A stretch of DNA of 64,000 nt from Hydrogenophaga sp. IBVHS2 (GCF_002127215.1 NZ_NFUT01000004.1:172592-236591); one strand, 5' to 3'; numbered from the stretch's first letter, positions 35,847 to 46,745 are shown. Notes: a model not told the origin generated them from the letters alone. Made by a program: numbers and translations.

Positions 35847-36790
35847 GCCAGGGCCGCTTCCAGCGCATCCACGAACATGGCCGGCACGTCGAAGCCGGTC
35901 TGCTGCTGGATCTCCTGGAAGCAGGTCGGGCTGGTGACATTGATCTCGGTCACCTTGTTGCCGATCATGTCCAGGCCCACCAGCAGCAGGCCGCGCGCGG
36001 CCAGCACCGGTGCGATGGCCTCGGCCACGGCACGGTTCTCGTCGGACAGCGGCTGGGCCACGCCCTTGCCGCCGGCAGCCAGGTTGCCGCGCACCTCGTT
36101 GCCTTGCGGAATGCGGGCCAGCACGAAGGGCGCCACCTTGCCGCCGATCAGCAGCAGGCGCTTGTCGCCCTGGGCGATCTCCGGCAGGTAACCCTGCACC
36201 ATGACGCTGGTGGCCCCGCCCTGGTTGAGCGTCTCGATGATCGAACCCAGGTTCATGCCGTTGTCGGTGACCCGGAAGATGCCCATGCCGCCCATGCCAT
36301 CCAGGGGCTTGAGGATGATGTCGCGGTGCTCGGCGTGGAAGGCGCGAATGGCATCGGCCGAGCGCGTCACCAGGGTGGGCGGCGCGAACCGGCCGAACTC
36401 CATGAGCGCCAGCTTCTCGGGGTGGTCGCGCAGGGCGCGCGGGCTGTTGAAGACGCGGGCGCCCTCACGCTCGGCCTGCTCCAGCAGGTGGGTGGCGTAG
36501 AAGAACTCGCTGTCGAACGGCGGGTCCTTGCGCATCAGGATGGCGGCAAAGTCGCGCAGCGGCCGGCGGCCGGTGGTCTTCACATCGAACCATGCGTGCT
36601 CGCGGCCGGTGAGCGTGATCTCGCGCACCTCGGCGCTCACCACACCGCCGGTCTGCCACTGCAGGTGCTGCGGCTCGCAGGCTGCCAGCGCATGGCCACG
36701 GCGCTGCAGCTCGCGCATCATGGCGAACGTGGTGTCCTTGTAGGTCTTGAAGGATTCGAGCGGGTCGGCAACGACGAGGATGGTCTTCAT
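35843..36790 (-). CDS. gshB: Glutathione synthetase
   Basis: 315 residues, ATP-grasp enzyme. Conserved segments are [45 protein letters not shown], and [18 protein letters not shown] near the end. It joins gamma-glutamylcysteine to glycine. It lies 5 bp after benE on the same strand; gshA is two genes upstream. Confidence 0.97.
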   Translation of the reverse strand: MKTILVVADPLESFKTYKDTTFAMMRELQRRGHALAACEPQHLQWQTGGVVSAEVREITLTGREHAWFDVKTTGRRPLRDFAAILMRKDPPFDSEFFYATHLLEQAEREGARVFNSPRALRDHPEKLALMEFGRFAPPTLVTRSADAIRAFHAEHRDIILKPLDGMGGMGIFRVTDNGMNLGSIIETLNQGGATSVMVQGYLPEIAQGDKRLLLIGGKVAPFVLARIPQGNEVRGNLAAGGKGVAQPLSDENRAVAEAIAPVLAARGLLLVGLDMIGNKVTEINVTSPTCFQEIQQQTGFDVPAMFVDALEAALA

Positions 36791-36795
36791 GCGGT

Positions 36796-37977
36796 TCAGG
36801 CTTTCTTGGGCAGGCCGTACTGTTGCACAAACAGCGCGATGGCGCCGGCCACCACGCCCCAGAAGGCCGAGCCGATGCCGGCAATCACCACACCGCTGAG
36901 CGTGACCAGAAAGGTGATCAGCGCGGCTTCGCGGTGGCGATCGTCGTGCAGAGCGGCCTGCAGCCCGCCACCGATGGTGCCCAGCAGCGCCAGTCCGGCA
37001 ATCGCCAGCACCAGCTCGCGCGGAAACGCGATCAGCAGCCCCGTGACCAGCGCACCCACCAGCCCGATGGCCAGGTACAGCGCCCCGCAGACCACGGCGG
37101 CGGTGTAGCGCCTTTTCGGGTCCGGATGGGCTTCGGGCCCCATGCAGATGGCTGCGGTGATGGCGCTCAGGTTGAGGGCAAAGGCACCGAACGGGGCCAG
37201 CACCAGCGTGACCAGGCCGGTGAGCGTGACGAGGCGGGAGATCGGCATGTCGTACCCCGCGGCGCGGATGGCGGCCACCCCCGGCAGGTTCTGCGAGGCC
37301 ATGGTCACGATGAACAGGGGCAGCGCCAGGCTCACGAAAGCCTGCACGCTGAATTCGGGTGCGGTGAACACCGGCCGCGCCCAGTCCAGGCTCACCGCGC
37401 CGGCCTGGAACTGCCCGTGCGACACCACCCACACCACCGACACCAGCAGCGTGAGCGGCACCGCGTAACGCGGGATCCAGCGCCGCCCCAGCAGGTAGGT
37501 CAGCAGCATCAGCACCACCAGGGGCAGCGCGGTCTGGGCGGCCACGAAGGCCTGCAGGCCGAACTTCGCCAGCACGCCGGCCAGCAGGGCCGAGGCGATG
37601 GCCATCGGGATGCGGTTCATGAGCCGCTCGAACAGGCCGCTGGCGCCGGCCAGCACGATGAGCACCGCGCACATCATGAAGGCCCCCACCGCCTGGCCCA
37701 TGCTGAAGCCGCCGGCCAGACCGGCCGTGGCCAGCACCGCCGCGCCCGGCGTGCTCCAGGCCACCATGACCGGCTGGCGCAGCACCAGGGACGGCAGCGC
37801 CGAACACAGGCCCATGCCCAGGCACAGTGCCCACATCCAGGAGGTGATCATGTGGGCGTCGGCCCCGAAGGCCTGGGCGGCCTGGAACACGATGGCCACC
37901 GAACTGGTGAAACCCACCAGCACGGCCACGAAGCCGGCGGTGGCAGAGGACAGGCTCAGGTCACGGAAGAAGCGCAT
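36796..37977 (-). CDS. benE: Benzoate/H+ symporter, BenE family
   Basis: 393 residues, about 12 helices. BenE features: MRFFRDLSLSSATAGFVAVLVG at the head, LRQPVMVAWSTPGAAVLA, TMASQNLPGVA, and the family's C-terminal FWGVVAGAIALFVQQYGL. It would import benzoate with protons. No ben catabolic genes are nearby; it sits between the glutathione genes gshB and kup/gshA. Confidence 0.92.
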   Translation of the reverse strand: MRFFRDLSLSSATAGFVAVLVGFTSSVAIVFQAAQAFGADAHMITSWMWALCLGMGLCSALPSLVLRQPVMVAWSTPGAAVLATAGLAGGFSMGQAVGAFMMCAVLIVLAGASGLFERLMNRIPMAIASALLAGVLAKFGLQAFVAAQTALPLVVLMLLTYLLGRRWIPRYAVPLTLLVSVVWVVSHGQFQAGAVSLDWARPVFTAPEFSVQAFVSLALPLFIVTMASQNLPGVAAIRAAGYDMPISRLVTLTGLVTLVLAPFGAFALNLSAITAAICMGPEAHPDPKRRYTAAVVCGALYLAIGLVGALVTGLLIAFPRELVLAIAGLALLGTIGGGLQAALHDDRHREAALITFLVTLSGVVIAGIGSAFWGVVAGAIALFVQQYGLPKKA

Positions 37978-38023
37978 CCGGCCATTGTGCCGGCCGGTGC
38001 CGGGTGCCGATGCCGCCGCCGCG

Positions 38024-39958
38024 TCAGATCTCGACCTTGGAGCCCAGCTCGATCACCGCATTGGCCGGCAGGTTCAGGAAGGCCGCGGCCGCGCCGGCGT
38101 TGTGGTGCATCTGCGCAAACAGCTTCTCGCGCCACGGCGCCATGCCGCTGCCCAGGGTGGGCGTGACCACGTCGCGCGAGAGGAAATAGCTGGTGGTCAT
38201 GGGCTCCAGGTCGCAGCCCCGGCCGCGCAGGCCCTGCAGCGCCTTGGGGATGTCGGGGTCGTTCTTGAAGCCGTAGTTCACCGTCACGGCCCAGCAGTCG
38301 CGTCCGAGCGATTCCACCTGCACCCGCTCGTCCAGGCCGACCCAGGGCACCTCGTGGCTGCGCACCGTGACGAACAGGTTCTGCGCATGCAGCACCTTGT
38401 TGTGTTTGAGGTTGTGCAGCAGCGCATTGGGCACGATGCCCGGCTCGGCCGACAGGAACACCGCCGTGCCCTCCACCCGCTGGGGCGGACTGACGAACAC
38501 CGCGTCGAGGAAGGACGAGAGCTCGATCGCATCCGCCTCGTGCGCCTTGCGCATCAGGGCACGTCCCTGCTTCCAGGTCATCATCAGCATGAACACCACG
38601 CCGCCGATGACCAGCGGGAACCAGCCGCCGTCGAACAGCTTGAGCAGGTTGGAGCTGAAGAAGGCCAGATCGATGACGAAGAACACGCCGGTGGCCGCCA
38701 CGCACAGCCACAGCGGGTACTTCCAGCCGTAGCGGATGACGAAGAAGGTCAGCACCGTGGTGATGAGCATGTCCAGCGTGACCGCAATGCCGTAGGCCGC
38801 TGCCAGGTTGGAGGACGACTTGAACATCACCACCGCCAGCACGATGGCGGTGAACAGCGCCCAGTTGACGAAGGGGATGTAGATCTGCCCGGTGTCTCGC
38901 ACGCTGGTGTGGCGCAGGTTCAGGCGGGGCAGGAAGCCCAGCTGCACCGCCTGCTTGGTCACGCTGAAGGCGCCCGAAATCAGGGCCTGCGAGGCGATGA
39001 CGGTGGCCATGGTGGCCAGCCCCACCAGGGGCAGCAGCGCCCACTCGGGCGCCATGTTGAAGAACGGGTTCTTCACCGCTTCCGGGTTGTCCAGCAGCAG
39101 CGCACCCTGACCGAAGTAGTTCAGCGTGAGCGCCGGCATGACGATGCTGAACCAGGCCACGCGGATCGGCTTCTTGCCGAAGTGGCCCATGTCGGCGTAC
39201 AGCGCCTCGCCGCCGGTGACGCACAGCACCACCGCGCCCAGGATGATGAAGGTGGTGCCCGGCTGCTCGATCATGAAGCGCAGCGCATGGTGCGGGCTGA
39301 TGGCGCCGAGGATCTCGGGGTGATGGACGATGTGGCTGATGCCCAGCAGCGCAATGGCGGCAAACCACACCAGGGTGATCGGGCCGAAGAACTTGCCGAT
39401 GCCGCCGGTGCCGCGCTTCTGCACCGCGAACAGCGCAAACAGCACCAGCAGGGTGATGGGCAGCACGTAGCGCTTGAAGTGCGGCGACACCACCTCCAGG
39501 CCCTCCACCGCCGACAGCACCGAGATGGCCGGGGTGATGACGCCGTCGCCATAGAACAGCGAGGTGCCGAAGATGCCGATGACCACCAGGGTGGAGCGCA
39601 GGCGGGGCTTGTCCTTCACCGCCGTGGAGGCCAGCGCCAGCATGGCGATCAGGCCGCCCTCGCCGCCGTTGTCGGCCCGCAGCACCAGCACCACGTACTT
39701 CAGGGAGACGATGGTGGTGAGCGTCCAGAAGATGATGGACAGCACGCCATACACGTTGGCATGGGTGAAGGGCACATGGCCGGAGCCGAAGATTTCCTTG
39801 ACGGCGTACAGCACGCTGGTGCCGATGTCGCCATAGACCACGCCGATGGCGCCCAGGGTGAGCGCGGCCAGAGATGATTGCGAGCGGGACACACGGGAAC
39901 CCCGCAGCGCGGCGGGGCTTTTGTCGCGAAGCCGCCATTCTGCCCCCGTCTGCTGCAT
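38024..39958 (-). CDS. kup: Low-affinity K+ transporter Kup
   Basis: 644 residues, normal length. The Kup signature [20 protein letters not shown] is at the N-terminus, followed by [20 protein letters not shown] and about 12 helices, then the C-terminal cytoplasmic domain ([13 protein letters not shown]). It imports K+ with protons. It starts 38 bp after gshA. Confidence 0.97.
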   Translation of the reverse strand: MQQTGAEWRLRDKSPAALRGSRVSRSQSSLAALTLGAIGVVYGDIGTSVLYAVKEIFGSGHVPFTHANVYGVLSIIFWTLTTIVSLKYVVLVLRADNGGEGGLIAMLALASTAVKDKPRLRSTLVVIGIFGTSLFYGDGVITPAISVLSAVEGLEVVSPHFKRYVLPITLLVLFALFAVQKRGTGGIGKFFGPITLVWFAAIALLGISHIVHHPEILGAISPHHALRFMIEQPGTTFIILGAVVLCVTGGEALYADMGHFGKKPIRVAWFSIVMPALTLNYFGQGALLLDNPEAVKNPFFNMAPEWALLPLVGLATMATVIASQALISGAFSVTKQAVQLGFLPRLNLRHTSVRDTGQIYIPFVNWALFTAIVLAVVMFKSSSNLAAAYGIAVTLDMLITTVLTFFVIRYGWKYPLWLCVAATGVFFVIDLAFFSSNLLKLFDGGWFPLVIGGVVFMLMMTWKQGRALMRKAHEADAIELSSFLDAVFVSPPQRVEGTAVFLSAEPGIVPNALLHNLKHNKVLHAQNLFVTVRSHEVPWVGLDERVQVESLGRDCWAVTVNYGFKNDPDIPKALQGLRGRGCDLEPMTTSYFLSRDVVTPTLGSGMAPWREKLFAQMHHNAGAAAAFLNLPANAVIELGSKVEI

Positions 39959-39996
39959 TGCAGCAACCGGGAGGAAGGCCTAAACCGGCCGGCGGT

Positions 39997-41289
39997 TCAG
40001 TCGTAGTTCTCGGCTTCGGGGTCGGTGGCTTCGAGCTCGTAGCTCGCCGCCAGCATGGCCAGCCGGCCGATCACGCCGTACATGTAGAAGCGGTTGGGCA
40101 CGCTGGCGCCGGGCTTGGCCCCGGGCTGCGGCAGCTGGGCGCTCTGCTCGAAGGCCAGCGGCACGAAGCTAGACCCGGGGGCATTGAGGTTCTCGTCCAC
40201 CCCCCGGTCGGCGTGGATGCGGTAGAAGCCGCCCACCACGTAGCGGTCCATCATGTAGACCACCGGCTCGGCCACGGCGCTGTTGATGCGCTCGTGGGTG
40301 AGCACGCCTTCCTGGATGAGCACCTCGCTGACCGCGCGACCGCCCTGGGCCGTGGCCATGCGGGCGCGGGCCTGGGGCGACAGGGCATCGATGTCCTTGG
40401 CGTCGCGCACCGTCATGATGCCCATGCCGCCGGTGCCGTTGTCGGCCTTGACCACCACGAACGGCTTCTCGTTGATGCCGTATTCCTTGTACTTGCGGCG
40501 CACCTTGGTCAGCAGGGCATCGGCATGGCTGCGCACGCACTCCAGGCCGTGGGCCTCGTTGAAGTCGACTTCGCCGCACTGGCTGAACATGGGATGGATC
40601 AGCCAGTGGTCCATGCCCAGCAGCTTGCCGAAGCGCTTGGCCACTTCCTCGTAGGCCTTGAAGTGGGTGCTCTTGCGGCGGGTGGCCCAGCCGGCGTGCA
40701 GCGGCGGCAGCAGGTACTGCTCGTGCAGGTCTTCCAGGATGCCCGGCACACCGGCCGAGAGATCGTTGTTGAGCAGGATGGTGCAGGGATCGAAATTCTT
40801 CAGGCCCAGGCGGCGCTTGCTGCGCAGCAGCGGCTCCAGCACGATGCTGCCGCCCCCCGGCAGCTCCTTGGTGACCGGCTCGGTGATGTCGTTGGACAGC
40901 GACCCCACCCGCACGTTCAGGCCGGCCATGTAGAAGATCTGCTGCAGCGTGGCCAGGTTGCTCAGGTAGAAACTGTCGGTGGTGTTCTCGGGCACCAGCA
41001 GCAGGTTCTTGGCCTCGGGGCAGATCTTCTCGATGGCGGCCATGGCCGCCTGCACCGCCAGCGGCAGCATTTCGGGCGTGAGGTGGTTCCAGCCACCGGG
41101 GTACAGATTGGTGTCGACCGGCGCCAGCTTGAAGCCGGCGTTTCGCACGTCCACCGAGCTGTAGAACGGCGGCGTGTGCTCCATCCACTCCAGCCGGAAC
41201 CAGCGCTCGATCACCGGCGTGGACTCCAGGATGCGCTGTTCGAGTTCGTTGATGGGGCCGGTCAGGGCGGTGACGAGATGAGGAACCAT
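39997..41289 (-). CDS. gshA: Glutamate--cysteine ligase, proteobacterial type III
   Basis: 430 residues. Family features: DTNLYPGGWNHL, LVPENTTDSFYLSNL, KADNGTGGMGIMTV (ATP-grasp-like P-loop), and GFYRIHADRGVDENLNAPG. It makes gamma-glutamylcysteine, the first step of glutathione synthesis. It differs from the E. coli gshA class. It is preceded by proA (51 bp) and followed by kup. Confidence 0.96.
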   Translation of the reverse strand: MVPHLVTALTGPINELEQRILESTPVIERWFRLEWMEHTPPFYSSVDVRNAGFKLAPVDTNLYPGGWNHLTPEMLPLAVQAAMAAIEKICPEAKNLLLVPENTTDSFYLSNLATLQQIFYMAGLNVRVGSLSNDITEPVTKELPGGGSIVLEPLLRSKRRLGLKNFDPCTILLNNDLSAGVPGILEDLHEQYLLPPLHAGWATRRKSTHFKAYEEVAKRFGKLLGMDHWLIHPMFSQCGEVDFNEAHGLECVRSHADALLTKVRRKYKEYGINEKPFVVVKADNGTGGMGIMTVRDAKDIDALSPQARARMATAQGGRAVSEVLIQEGVLTHERINSAVAEPVVYMMDRYVVGGFYRIHADRGVDENLNAPGSSFVPLAFEQSAQLPQPGAKPGASVPNRFYMYGVIGRLAMLAASYELEATDPEAENYD

Positions 41290-41340
41290 GATCGGGGCTA
41301 CGTGGGGCCTGCGGCCGTGCTTGCAAGGGCCTGAGCGCGC

Positions 41341-42621
41341 TCAGGTGCGGATTTCGCCTTCGCCCAGCACGACGTACTTCAGCGAAGTGAGTCCCTCCAC
41401 ACCCACCGGGCCACGGGCATGGAACTTGTCGGTGCTGATGCCGATTTCGGCGCCCAGCCCGTACTCGAAGCCGTCGGCAAAGCGGGTGCTGGCATTGACC
41501 ATGACGCTGGAGGAGTCCACCTCGCGCAGGAAGCGCTGGGCGTGGACGTGGTTCGTGGTCAGGATGGATTCGGTGTGGTGGCTGCCGTGGCGGTTGATGT
41601 GGGCGATCGCTTCGTCCAGCCCGTCGACCAACTTGATGCTGATCACCGGCGCCAGGTATTCCTCGCCCCAGTCCTGCTCGGTGGCGGGGGTCAGGTGCGC
41701 GCCCGGCACGCCGGCCAGCAGGGCCAGGCTCTCGGGACAGCCGCGCATCTCCACCCCCTTGGCCGCATACACCGCCCCGATGCGGGGCAGGAAGGCGGCC
41801 GCCACGCCGCGCGCCACCAGCAGGCTCTCGGTGGCGTTGCAGGGGCTGTACTTCTGGGTCTTGGCGTTGTCGGCCACGCGCACCGCCATGTCGATGTCGC
41901 ACGGGTCGTCCACGTAGGTGTGGCAGTTGCCGTCCAGGTGCTTGATGACCGGCACCTTGGCCTCGGCGCTGATGCGCTCGATCAGGCCCTTGCCGCCGCG
42001 CGGGATGATCACGTCCACGTACTGCGGCATGGCGATGAGCTGGCCGACGGCAGCACGGTCGGTGGTGGGCACCAGCTGCACTGCATCGGCCGGCAGGCCG
42101 GCGTCGGTGAGGGCCTGCTGCACCAGGGCCGCCAGGGCGCGGTTGGAGTCGATGGCTTCCGAGCCGCCGCGCAGGATGCAGGCGTTGCCGCTCTTGATCG
42201 ACAGGCTGGCGGCTTCGATGGTCACGTTGGGGCGGCTCTCGTAGATCATGCCGAACACCCCGATGGGCACCCGCATCTGGCCGACCCGGATGCCGCTGGG
42301 CATCTGCCGCAGGCCGGAGATCTCGCCAATGATGTCGGGCATGGCGGCCAGCTGCTCGCAGCCCAGGGCGCAGGTCTCGATGACCTTGGGGGTCAGCTTG
42401 AGCCGGTCGACCATGGGTTCGGCCAGGCCGGCGGCGCGGGCTCGGGTCAGGTCGAGCTCGTTGGCGGCCTGCAGGCTGGGGACACTGGCCCGCAGCAGCC
42501 GCGCCAGGCCCTGCAGCGCCGCCACCTTGGTGGCCGCACCGGCCCGGGCCATGTGCCGCGAGGCAGCCTGGGCCTGCTGGCCCAGGGTGTGCATGAGTTC
42601 GGTGGTGTTGCTGGCGTTCAT
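41341..42621 (-). CDS. proA: Gamma-glutamyl phosphate reductase
   Basis: 426 residues of aldehyde-dehydrogenase fold: [41 protein letters not shown], the catalytic Cys in [12 protein letters not shown], and [14 protein letters not shown] at the C-terminus. It reduces glutamyl-5-phosphate in proline synthesis. In many betaproteobacteria proA directly follows holA; here a 7.3-kb transport/ALDH block separates them. Confidence 0.97.
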   Translation of the reverse strand: MNASNTTELMHTLGQQAQAASRHMARAGAATKVAALQGLARLLRASVPSLQAANELDLTRARAAGLAEPMVDRLKLTPKVIETCALGCEQLAAMPDIIGEISGLRQMPSGIRVGQMRVPIGVFGMIYESRPNVTIEAASLSIKSGNACILRGGSEAIDSNRALAALVQQALTDAGLPADAVQLVPTTDRAAVGQLIAMPQYVDVIIPRGGKGLIERISAEAKVPVIKHLDGNCHTYVDDPCDIDMAVRVADNAKTQKYSPCNATESLLVARGVAAAFLPRIGAVYAAKGVEMRGCPESLALLAGVPGAHLTPATEQDWGEEYLAPVISIKLVDGLDEAIAHINRHGSHHTESILTTNHVHAQRFLREVDSSSVMVNASTRFADGFEYGLGAEIGISTDKFHARGPVGVEGLTSLKYVVLGEGEIRT

Positions 42622-42669
42622 GCCCCCGATTGTCTCACCCAGCCCGGTATCGGGAGCCAGGCCAGGCGA

Positions 42670-44124
42670 TCAGAACGGGTAGTGGCGCGGCGTGGTCTGG
42701 ATGGTGATCCAGCGCAGCTCGGTGAACTCGGCCACACCGGCCTTGCCGCCGAAGCGGCCGAAGCCGCTGCCCTTGACGCCGCCGAACGGCATCTGGGCCT
42801 CGTCGTGCACCGTGGGGCCATTCACATGGCAGATGCCGCTGTCGATCTTGCGGGCCACGTTGTACGCGCGGGCGATGTCGCGGCCGAACACCGAGGCCGA
42901 GAGGCCGTACTCGTTGTCGTTGGCGCAGGCAATGGCCTCTTCGGTGTTCTTCACCCGCACGATGCACTTGAGGGGCGCGAAGGTTTCCTCGCGGTAGACG
43001 CGCATGGCCGGGGTCACGTGGTCGAGCACGGTGGCCGGCATCAGGGTGTCCTGGCTCTTGCCGCCGCAGACCAGCTTGGCACCCTTGGCCAGGGCGTCGT
43101 CGATGAGTTCGTTGCAGAAATTCACCGTGGCCATGCCGATGACCGAGCCCAGCACCACCGGGTCCGGCTTGCGCGGGTCGCCCACCGGCAGGTTGCGGGC
43201 CTTGTCGCCGAACTTCTTCACGAAGTCGTCGGCGATCTTCTGGTCCACGATGATGCGCTCGGTGCTCATGCAGATCTGGCCGCTGTTGGCAAAACTGCCG
43301 AAGGCCGCGCCATTGACGGCATCGTCCAGGTCGGCGTCGTCGAGCACCACCATGGGGGCCTTGCCGCCGAGCTCCAGCACCACCGGCTTGAGGTAGCGGG
43401 CGCAGGTGCCGGCAATGATCTTGCCGACCTTGGTGGAGCCGGTGAAGTTGACGCGGCGCACGGCCGGGTGCGACACCATGGCTTCCACCACGGCACCGGC
43501 ATCGGCCGGGGCGTTGGTGATGTAGTTCACCACGCCGGGCGGAAAGCCGGCGTCCTCGAACGATTCGATGATCAGCTGGTGGGTGCGCGGGCAGTTCTCG
43601 CTGCCCTTGAGCACCACGGTGTTGCCACAGGCAATGGGCACGCAGATGGCGCGCACGCCCAGGATCACCGGCGCGTTCCAGGGCGCGATGCCCAGCACCA
43701 CACCGGCCGGCTGGCGCACCGCCATGGCCATGGAGCCGGGCACGTCGGAGGGGATCAGCTCGCCGCTGATCTGGGTGGTCAGGCCGGCGGCCTCGCGGAT
43801 CATGCCGGCGGCCAGCATGCAGTTGAAGCCGGCCCACATGGCGGTGGCACCGGTCTCGGCGGCCATGGCCTCGATGAAGCGCGGCGTCTTGGATTCCAGC
43901 GCATCGGCGGCCTTGAGCAGCAGCGCGCGGCGGGTGCCGGGGCCGGTCTCGCTCCAGGTCTTGAAGGCTTCGGCCGCGGCTTCCACCGCCATCACCGCAT
44001 CGGCGGCACTGGCCGCCGGGGCGCGCGTGGCCACCGAGCCGTCGAGCGGGTTGCGGCGCTCGAAGGTGGCGCCTTTTTCGGCCGTGACCTTCAGGCCGTT
44101 GATGAGCATGGACAGATCGGACAT
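42670..44124 (-). CDS. NAD(P)-dependent aldehyde dehydrogenase (salicylaldehyde/vanillin DH-like)
   Basis: 484 residues. NAD-binding FTGSTKVG, catalytic Glu in LELGGKAPM, catalytic Cys in NSGQICMSTER, and EETFAPL are intact. GATAMWAGFNCMLAAGMIREAA and SDVPGSMAMAVRQPAGVVLG resemble NahF/Vdh-type aromatic aldehyde dehydrogenases. It is the last gene of the liv-type operon, 29 bp after livF, so its aldehyde probably derives from the imported compound. Confidence 0.92.
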   Translation of the reverse strand: MSDLSMLINGLKVTAEKGATFERRNPLDGSVATRAPAASAADAVMAVEAAAEAFKTWSETGPGTRRALLLKAADALESKTPRFIEAMAAETGATAMWAGFNCMLAAGMIREAAGLTTQISGELIPSDVPGSMAMAVRQPAGVVLGIAPWNAPVILGVRAICVPIACGNTVVLKGSENCPRTHQLIIESFEDAGFPPGVVNYITNAPADAGAVVEAMVSHPAVRRVNFTGSTKVGKIIAGTCARYLKPVVLELGGKAPMVVLDDADLDDAVNGAAFGSFANSGQICMSTERIIVDQKIADDFVKKFGDKARNLPVGDPRKPDPVVLGSVIGMATVNFCNELIDDALAKGAKLVCGGKSQDTLMPATVLDHVTPAMRVYREETFAPLKCIVRVKNTEEAIACANDNEYGLSASVFGRDIARAYNVARKIDSGICHVNGPTVHDEAQMPFGGVKGSGFGRFGGKAGVAEFTELRWITIQTTPRHYPF

Positions 44125-44153
44125 GGGTTTCTCCTGAGGAATGGGGGTGAAAT

Positions 44154-44936
44154 TCAGGCGGTGGCGGCGGCCGGCTTCTTCGCCGGCTCGCTGCCGGCAC
44201 CGAGGTAGGCCTCGCGGATGACGCTGGAGCGGGCCAGCAGCCGGGCCGGGCCGCTGGCCACCAGGCTGCCGCGCTCCAGCACGTAGCCGCGGTCGGCCAC
44301 GGCCAGCGCCTTGCGCACGTTCTGCTCGACCATGAGCACGGTGGTGCCGGCGTCGGCGATGCGGCGGGCAATCGCCAGCAGCTCGTCCACCATGCGCGGC
44401 GCCAGGCCGAGCGAGGGTTCGTCGAGCATGAGCAGGCGCGGGGCGGACATCATGGCCCGGGCCACGGCCACCATCTGCTGCTCGCCGCCGCTCATGGTGC
44501 CGGCCAGCTGCTGGGCGCGTTCGCGCAGCTTGGGGAAGTCGGCAAAGGCCTGTTCCAGGCGGCGGGCGCGTTCGGCCTTGGGGCAGAGCCAGCCGCCGAG
44601 TTCCAGGTTCTCGGTGACGGTGAGCTGCGGGAACAGCTGCCGGCCCTCGGGCACCAGGGCCACGCCGGCCTGCACGATCTCGTGGGTCTTTTCCGGCAGG
44701 TCGGCACCGTTCAGGCGAACATCGCCCTGGCGGCGGATCAGGCCGTTGAGGGCCTTGAGCAGGGTGGTCTTGCCGGCGCCGTTGGGGCCCAGCACCACGG
44801 TCAGGCCGGGGCGGATGTCGAGCTCGATGTCGCGCAGCACCAGGAAGGCGCCGTAGCCGGCGCTCAGGCCATGCACCTTGAGGTGGGCGCGATCCGAGCC
44901 ACCGAGCTCGAAGGGTTGGGGGCGGTACCACATCAT
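44154..44936 (-). CDS. livF: Branched-chain amino acid-type ABC transporter ATPase LivF
   Basis: 260 residues: Walker [10 protein letters not shown], signature MSGGEQQMV, Walker B LLMLDEPSLGLAP, ALVPEGRQLFPQLTV typical of LivF. Start chosen at the ATG overlapping the livG stop (ATGA). An Ala/Lys-rich tail ends the protein. Partner of LivG in driving uptake. Confidence 0.94.
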   Translation of the reverse strand: MMWYRPQPFELGGSDRAHLKVHGLSAGYGAFLVLRDIELDIRPGLTVVLGPNGAGKTTLLKALNGLIRRQGDVRLNGADLPEKTHEIVQAGVALVPEGRQLFPQLTVTENLELGGWLCPKAERARRLEQAFADFPKLRERAQQLAGTMSGGEQQMVAVARAMMSAPRLLMLDEPSLGLAPRMVDELLAIARRIADAGTTVLMVEQNVRKALAVADRGYVLERGSLVASGPARLLARSSVIREAYLGAGSEPAKKPAAATA

Positions 44937-45727
44937 GCGGCGGCTCCAGCGGTTTCGTCGGTGGCCATCTCGTCGCCCAGGTAGGCCTCGATCACCTCGG
45001 GATCGCGCACCACCTCGGCCGGCGTGCCGTCGGCGATCTTGCGGCCCTGGTGCAGCACGATGACCCGCTCCACATGGCGCAGCAGCGTGGTCACCGCGTG
45101 CTCGATCCAGACCACGGTGAGGTCGAGTTCGTCGCGCAGGCGGCGGATCAGCAGGGCCATGTCCTCCACCTCGCTCTCGGTCAGGCCGGCGGCCACTTCG
45201 TCGAGCAGCAGCATGCGCGGGCGGGTGGCCAGGGCCATGCCGATCTCCAGCAGGCGCTGCTGCGACGGCGTGATGGCGGCGGCCGGCAGATCGGCCTGGG
45301 CCGACAGGCCGATGAGGTTGAGGATGCTGTCGGCCGTGCGCAGCGCCCACGGCACCGAGGCTTCCTCGCCCCAGAGCCAGTAGCGGCGCGGGCGGCGGCC
45401 GGCGAACTTCAGGCCGAACTCGATGTTCTCGCGCACCGCCATGTCGGCAAAGGTGCGCGGCGTCTGGAAGGTGCGGGCCAGGCCGTTGGCCGCGAACCGG
45501 TGCGGGCCGCGGCCGCTCAGGTCGCGCCCGGCCACCACCAGGCGACCGCTGGTGGGGCGGGTGACGCCGGAGATGGCATTGAAGAAGGTGGTCTTGCCGG
45601 CGCCGTTGGGCCCGATGATGCCCACCAGCTCGCCCGGCATGAAGGTGGCCGACACGGCGTCCACGGCGGTCAGCCCGCCGAAGCGCACCGTCACCTCGGC
45701 GGCCTGCAGCAGGGGTTCAGTAGCCAT
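44933..45727 (-). CDS. livG: Branched-chain amino acid-type ABC transporter ATPase LivG
   Basis: 264 residues: VRFGGLTAVDAVS, Walker [21 protein letters not shown], and Walker B MLLLDEVAAGLTESE. The signature is degenerate: ITPSQQRLLEIG stands where LSxGQQRxLE is usual. Start at 45727 overlaps livM by 11 bp. Confidence 0.93.
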   Translation of the reverse strand: MATEPLLQAAEVTVRFGGLTAVDAVSATFMPGELVGIIGPNGAGKTTFFNAISGVTRPTSGRLVVAGRDLSGRGPHRFAANGLARTFQTPRTFADMAVRENIEFGLKFAGRRPRRYWLWGEEASVPWALRTADSILNLIGLSAQADLPAAAITPSQQRLLEIGMALATRPRMLLLDEVAAGLTESEVEDMALLIRRLRDELDLTVVWIEHAVTTLLRHVERVIVLHQGRKIADGTPAEVVRDPEVIEAYLGDEMATDETAGAAA

Positions 45728-46745
45728 GGCGACGCTCCCGCAACTGCTTCTCGCGCGCCTCGCGCCGGCGCCGCTCGCCATTGAGCTCGTCGCGCAGGTC
45801 GGCCCAGCCGGCCCTGATGTCACGGCCCCAGCCGCGGAAGGTCTCGGCGCGCACCGAGGCCAGGCCGCCCGGCAGGTACAGCACCGAGAGGATCAGCAAC
45901 AGACCCAGCGACATCATGTAGACCTGCGGCACCTGCAGGCGCAGGGTCTCGGCCAGCACGCTGAACACGATGGCCGCGATCAGCGGGCCCCACAGCGTCA
46001 TGGCACCGCCGATGAGGGCGATCAGCACCGTCTGGAAACCGATGAAGGGGTTGAACACGGTGTGCGGGTCGATGTAGGTCCAGCGCACGCTCATGGCCGC
46101 GCCCACGGCGCCGGCCACCGCGGCCGTGAGCGCAAAGCCGGCGATCTTGATCAGTCGGGTGTTCACCCCCAGCGTCTGGGCCCGCTGCTCGTCGGCGCCG
46201 ATGCCCAGCATGGCCAGGCCGAAGCGGGTGCGGCGGATGACGATGGACAGGGCCACCGCCAGCACCGCCAGCAGCAGCACGGTGTAGTACACGGTGCTGG
46301 CCTCGGGCACCACCATCAGCACCCGGCCCACGGTGCCGGTGACGCTTTTCTCGAAGTAGCTGATGGCATGGCGGATGAGCTCGGTCATGCCGAAGGTCAG
46401 CACCGCAAAGTAGGTGCCGCGCAGGTGCAGCACCGCCGCGCCCATGACGATGGCCACCGCCGCCGCAATGAGCGCACCCAGCAGCACTGCCTGGGCCCAG
46501 GGCATGTGCTCCAGCGAGAGCGCACTGGTGTACGCGCCGATGCCGAAGAAGGCCGAGGTGGCCAGCGACAGGTAGCGGGTGGTGCCGCAGAACAGCGACC
46601 AGCTCGACGAGAGCGCCACATACATCAGGCAGGTCAGTGCCATGGAGGTGACGAACTCGCTGGCAAAGCCGGGCAGGGCCACGGCCCAGCCGGTCAGGCC
46701 GAACAGGACCAGCAGGTCGCGGATGAGGATCTGGCGGGCGTTCAT
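45717..46745 (-). CDS. livM: Branched-chain amino acid-type ABC transporter permease LivM
   Basis: 342 residues with about nine helices; the family motif GAYTSALSLEHMPW, LRGTYFAVLTFGMTELIR and GGAMTLWGPLIAA are clear. A charged C-terminal tail (RDELNGERRRREAREKQ) is longer than usual. Its start overlaps livH by ATGA. Confidence 0.93.
   Translation of the reverse strand: MNARQILIRDLLVLFGLTGWAVALPGFASEFVTSMALTCLMYVALSSSWSLFCGTTRYLSLATSAFFGIGAYTSALSLEHMPWAQAVLLGALIAAAVAIVMGAAVLHLRGTYFAVLTFGMTELIRHAISYFEKSVTGTVGRVLMVVPEASTVYYTVLLLAVLAVALSIVIRRTRFGLAMLGIGADEQRAQTLGVNTRLIKIAGFALTAAVAGAVGAAMSVRWTYIDPHTVFNPFIGFQTVLIALIGGAMTLWGPLIAAIVFSVLAETLRLQVPQVYMMSLGLLLILSVLYLPGGLASVRAETFRGWGRDIRAGWADLRDELNGERRRREAREKQLRERRHGY

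Noticed and set aside
44936..45350. A longer LivF with an N-terminal extension
   Set aside because: The extra residues are Arg/Pro-rich noise in the livG shadow; the ATG overlapping the livG stop gives a normal LivF.
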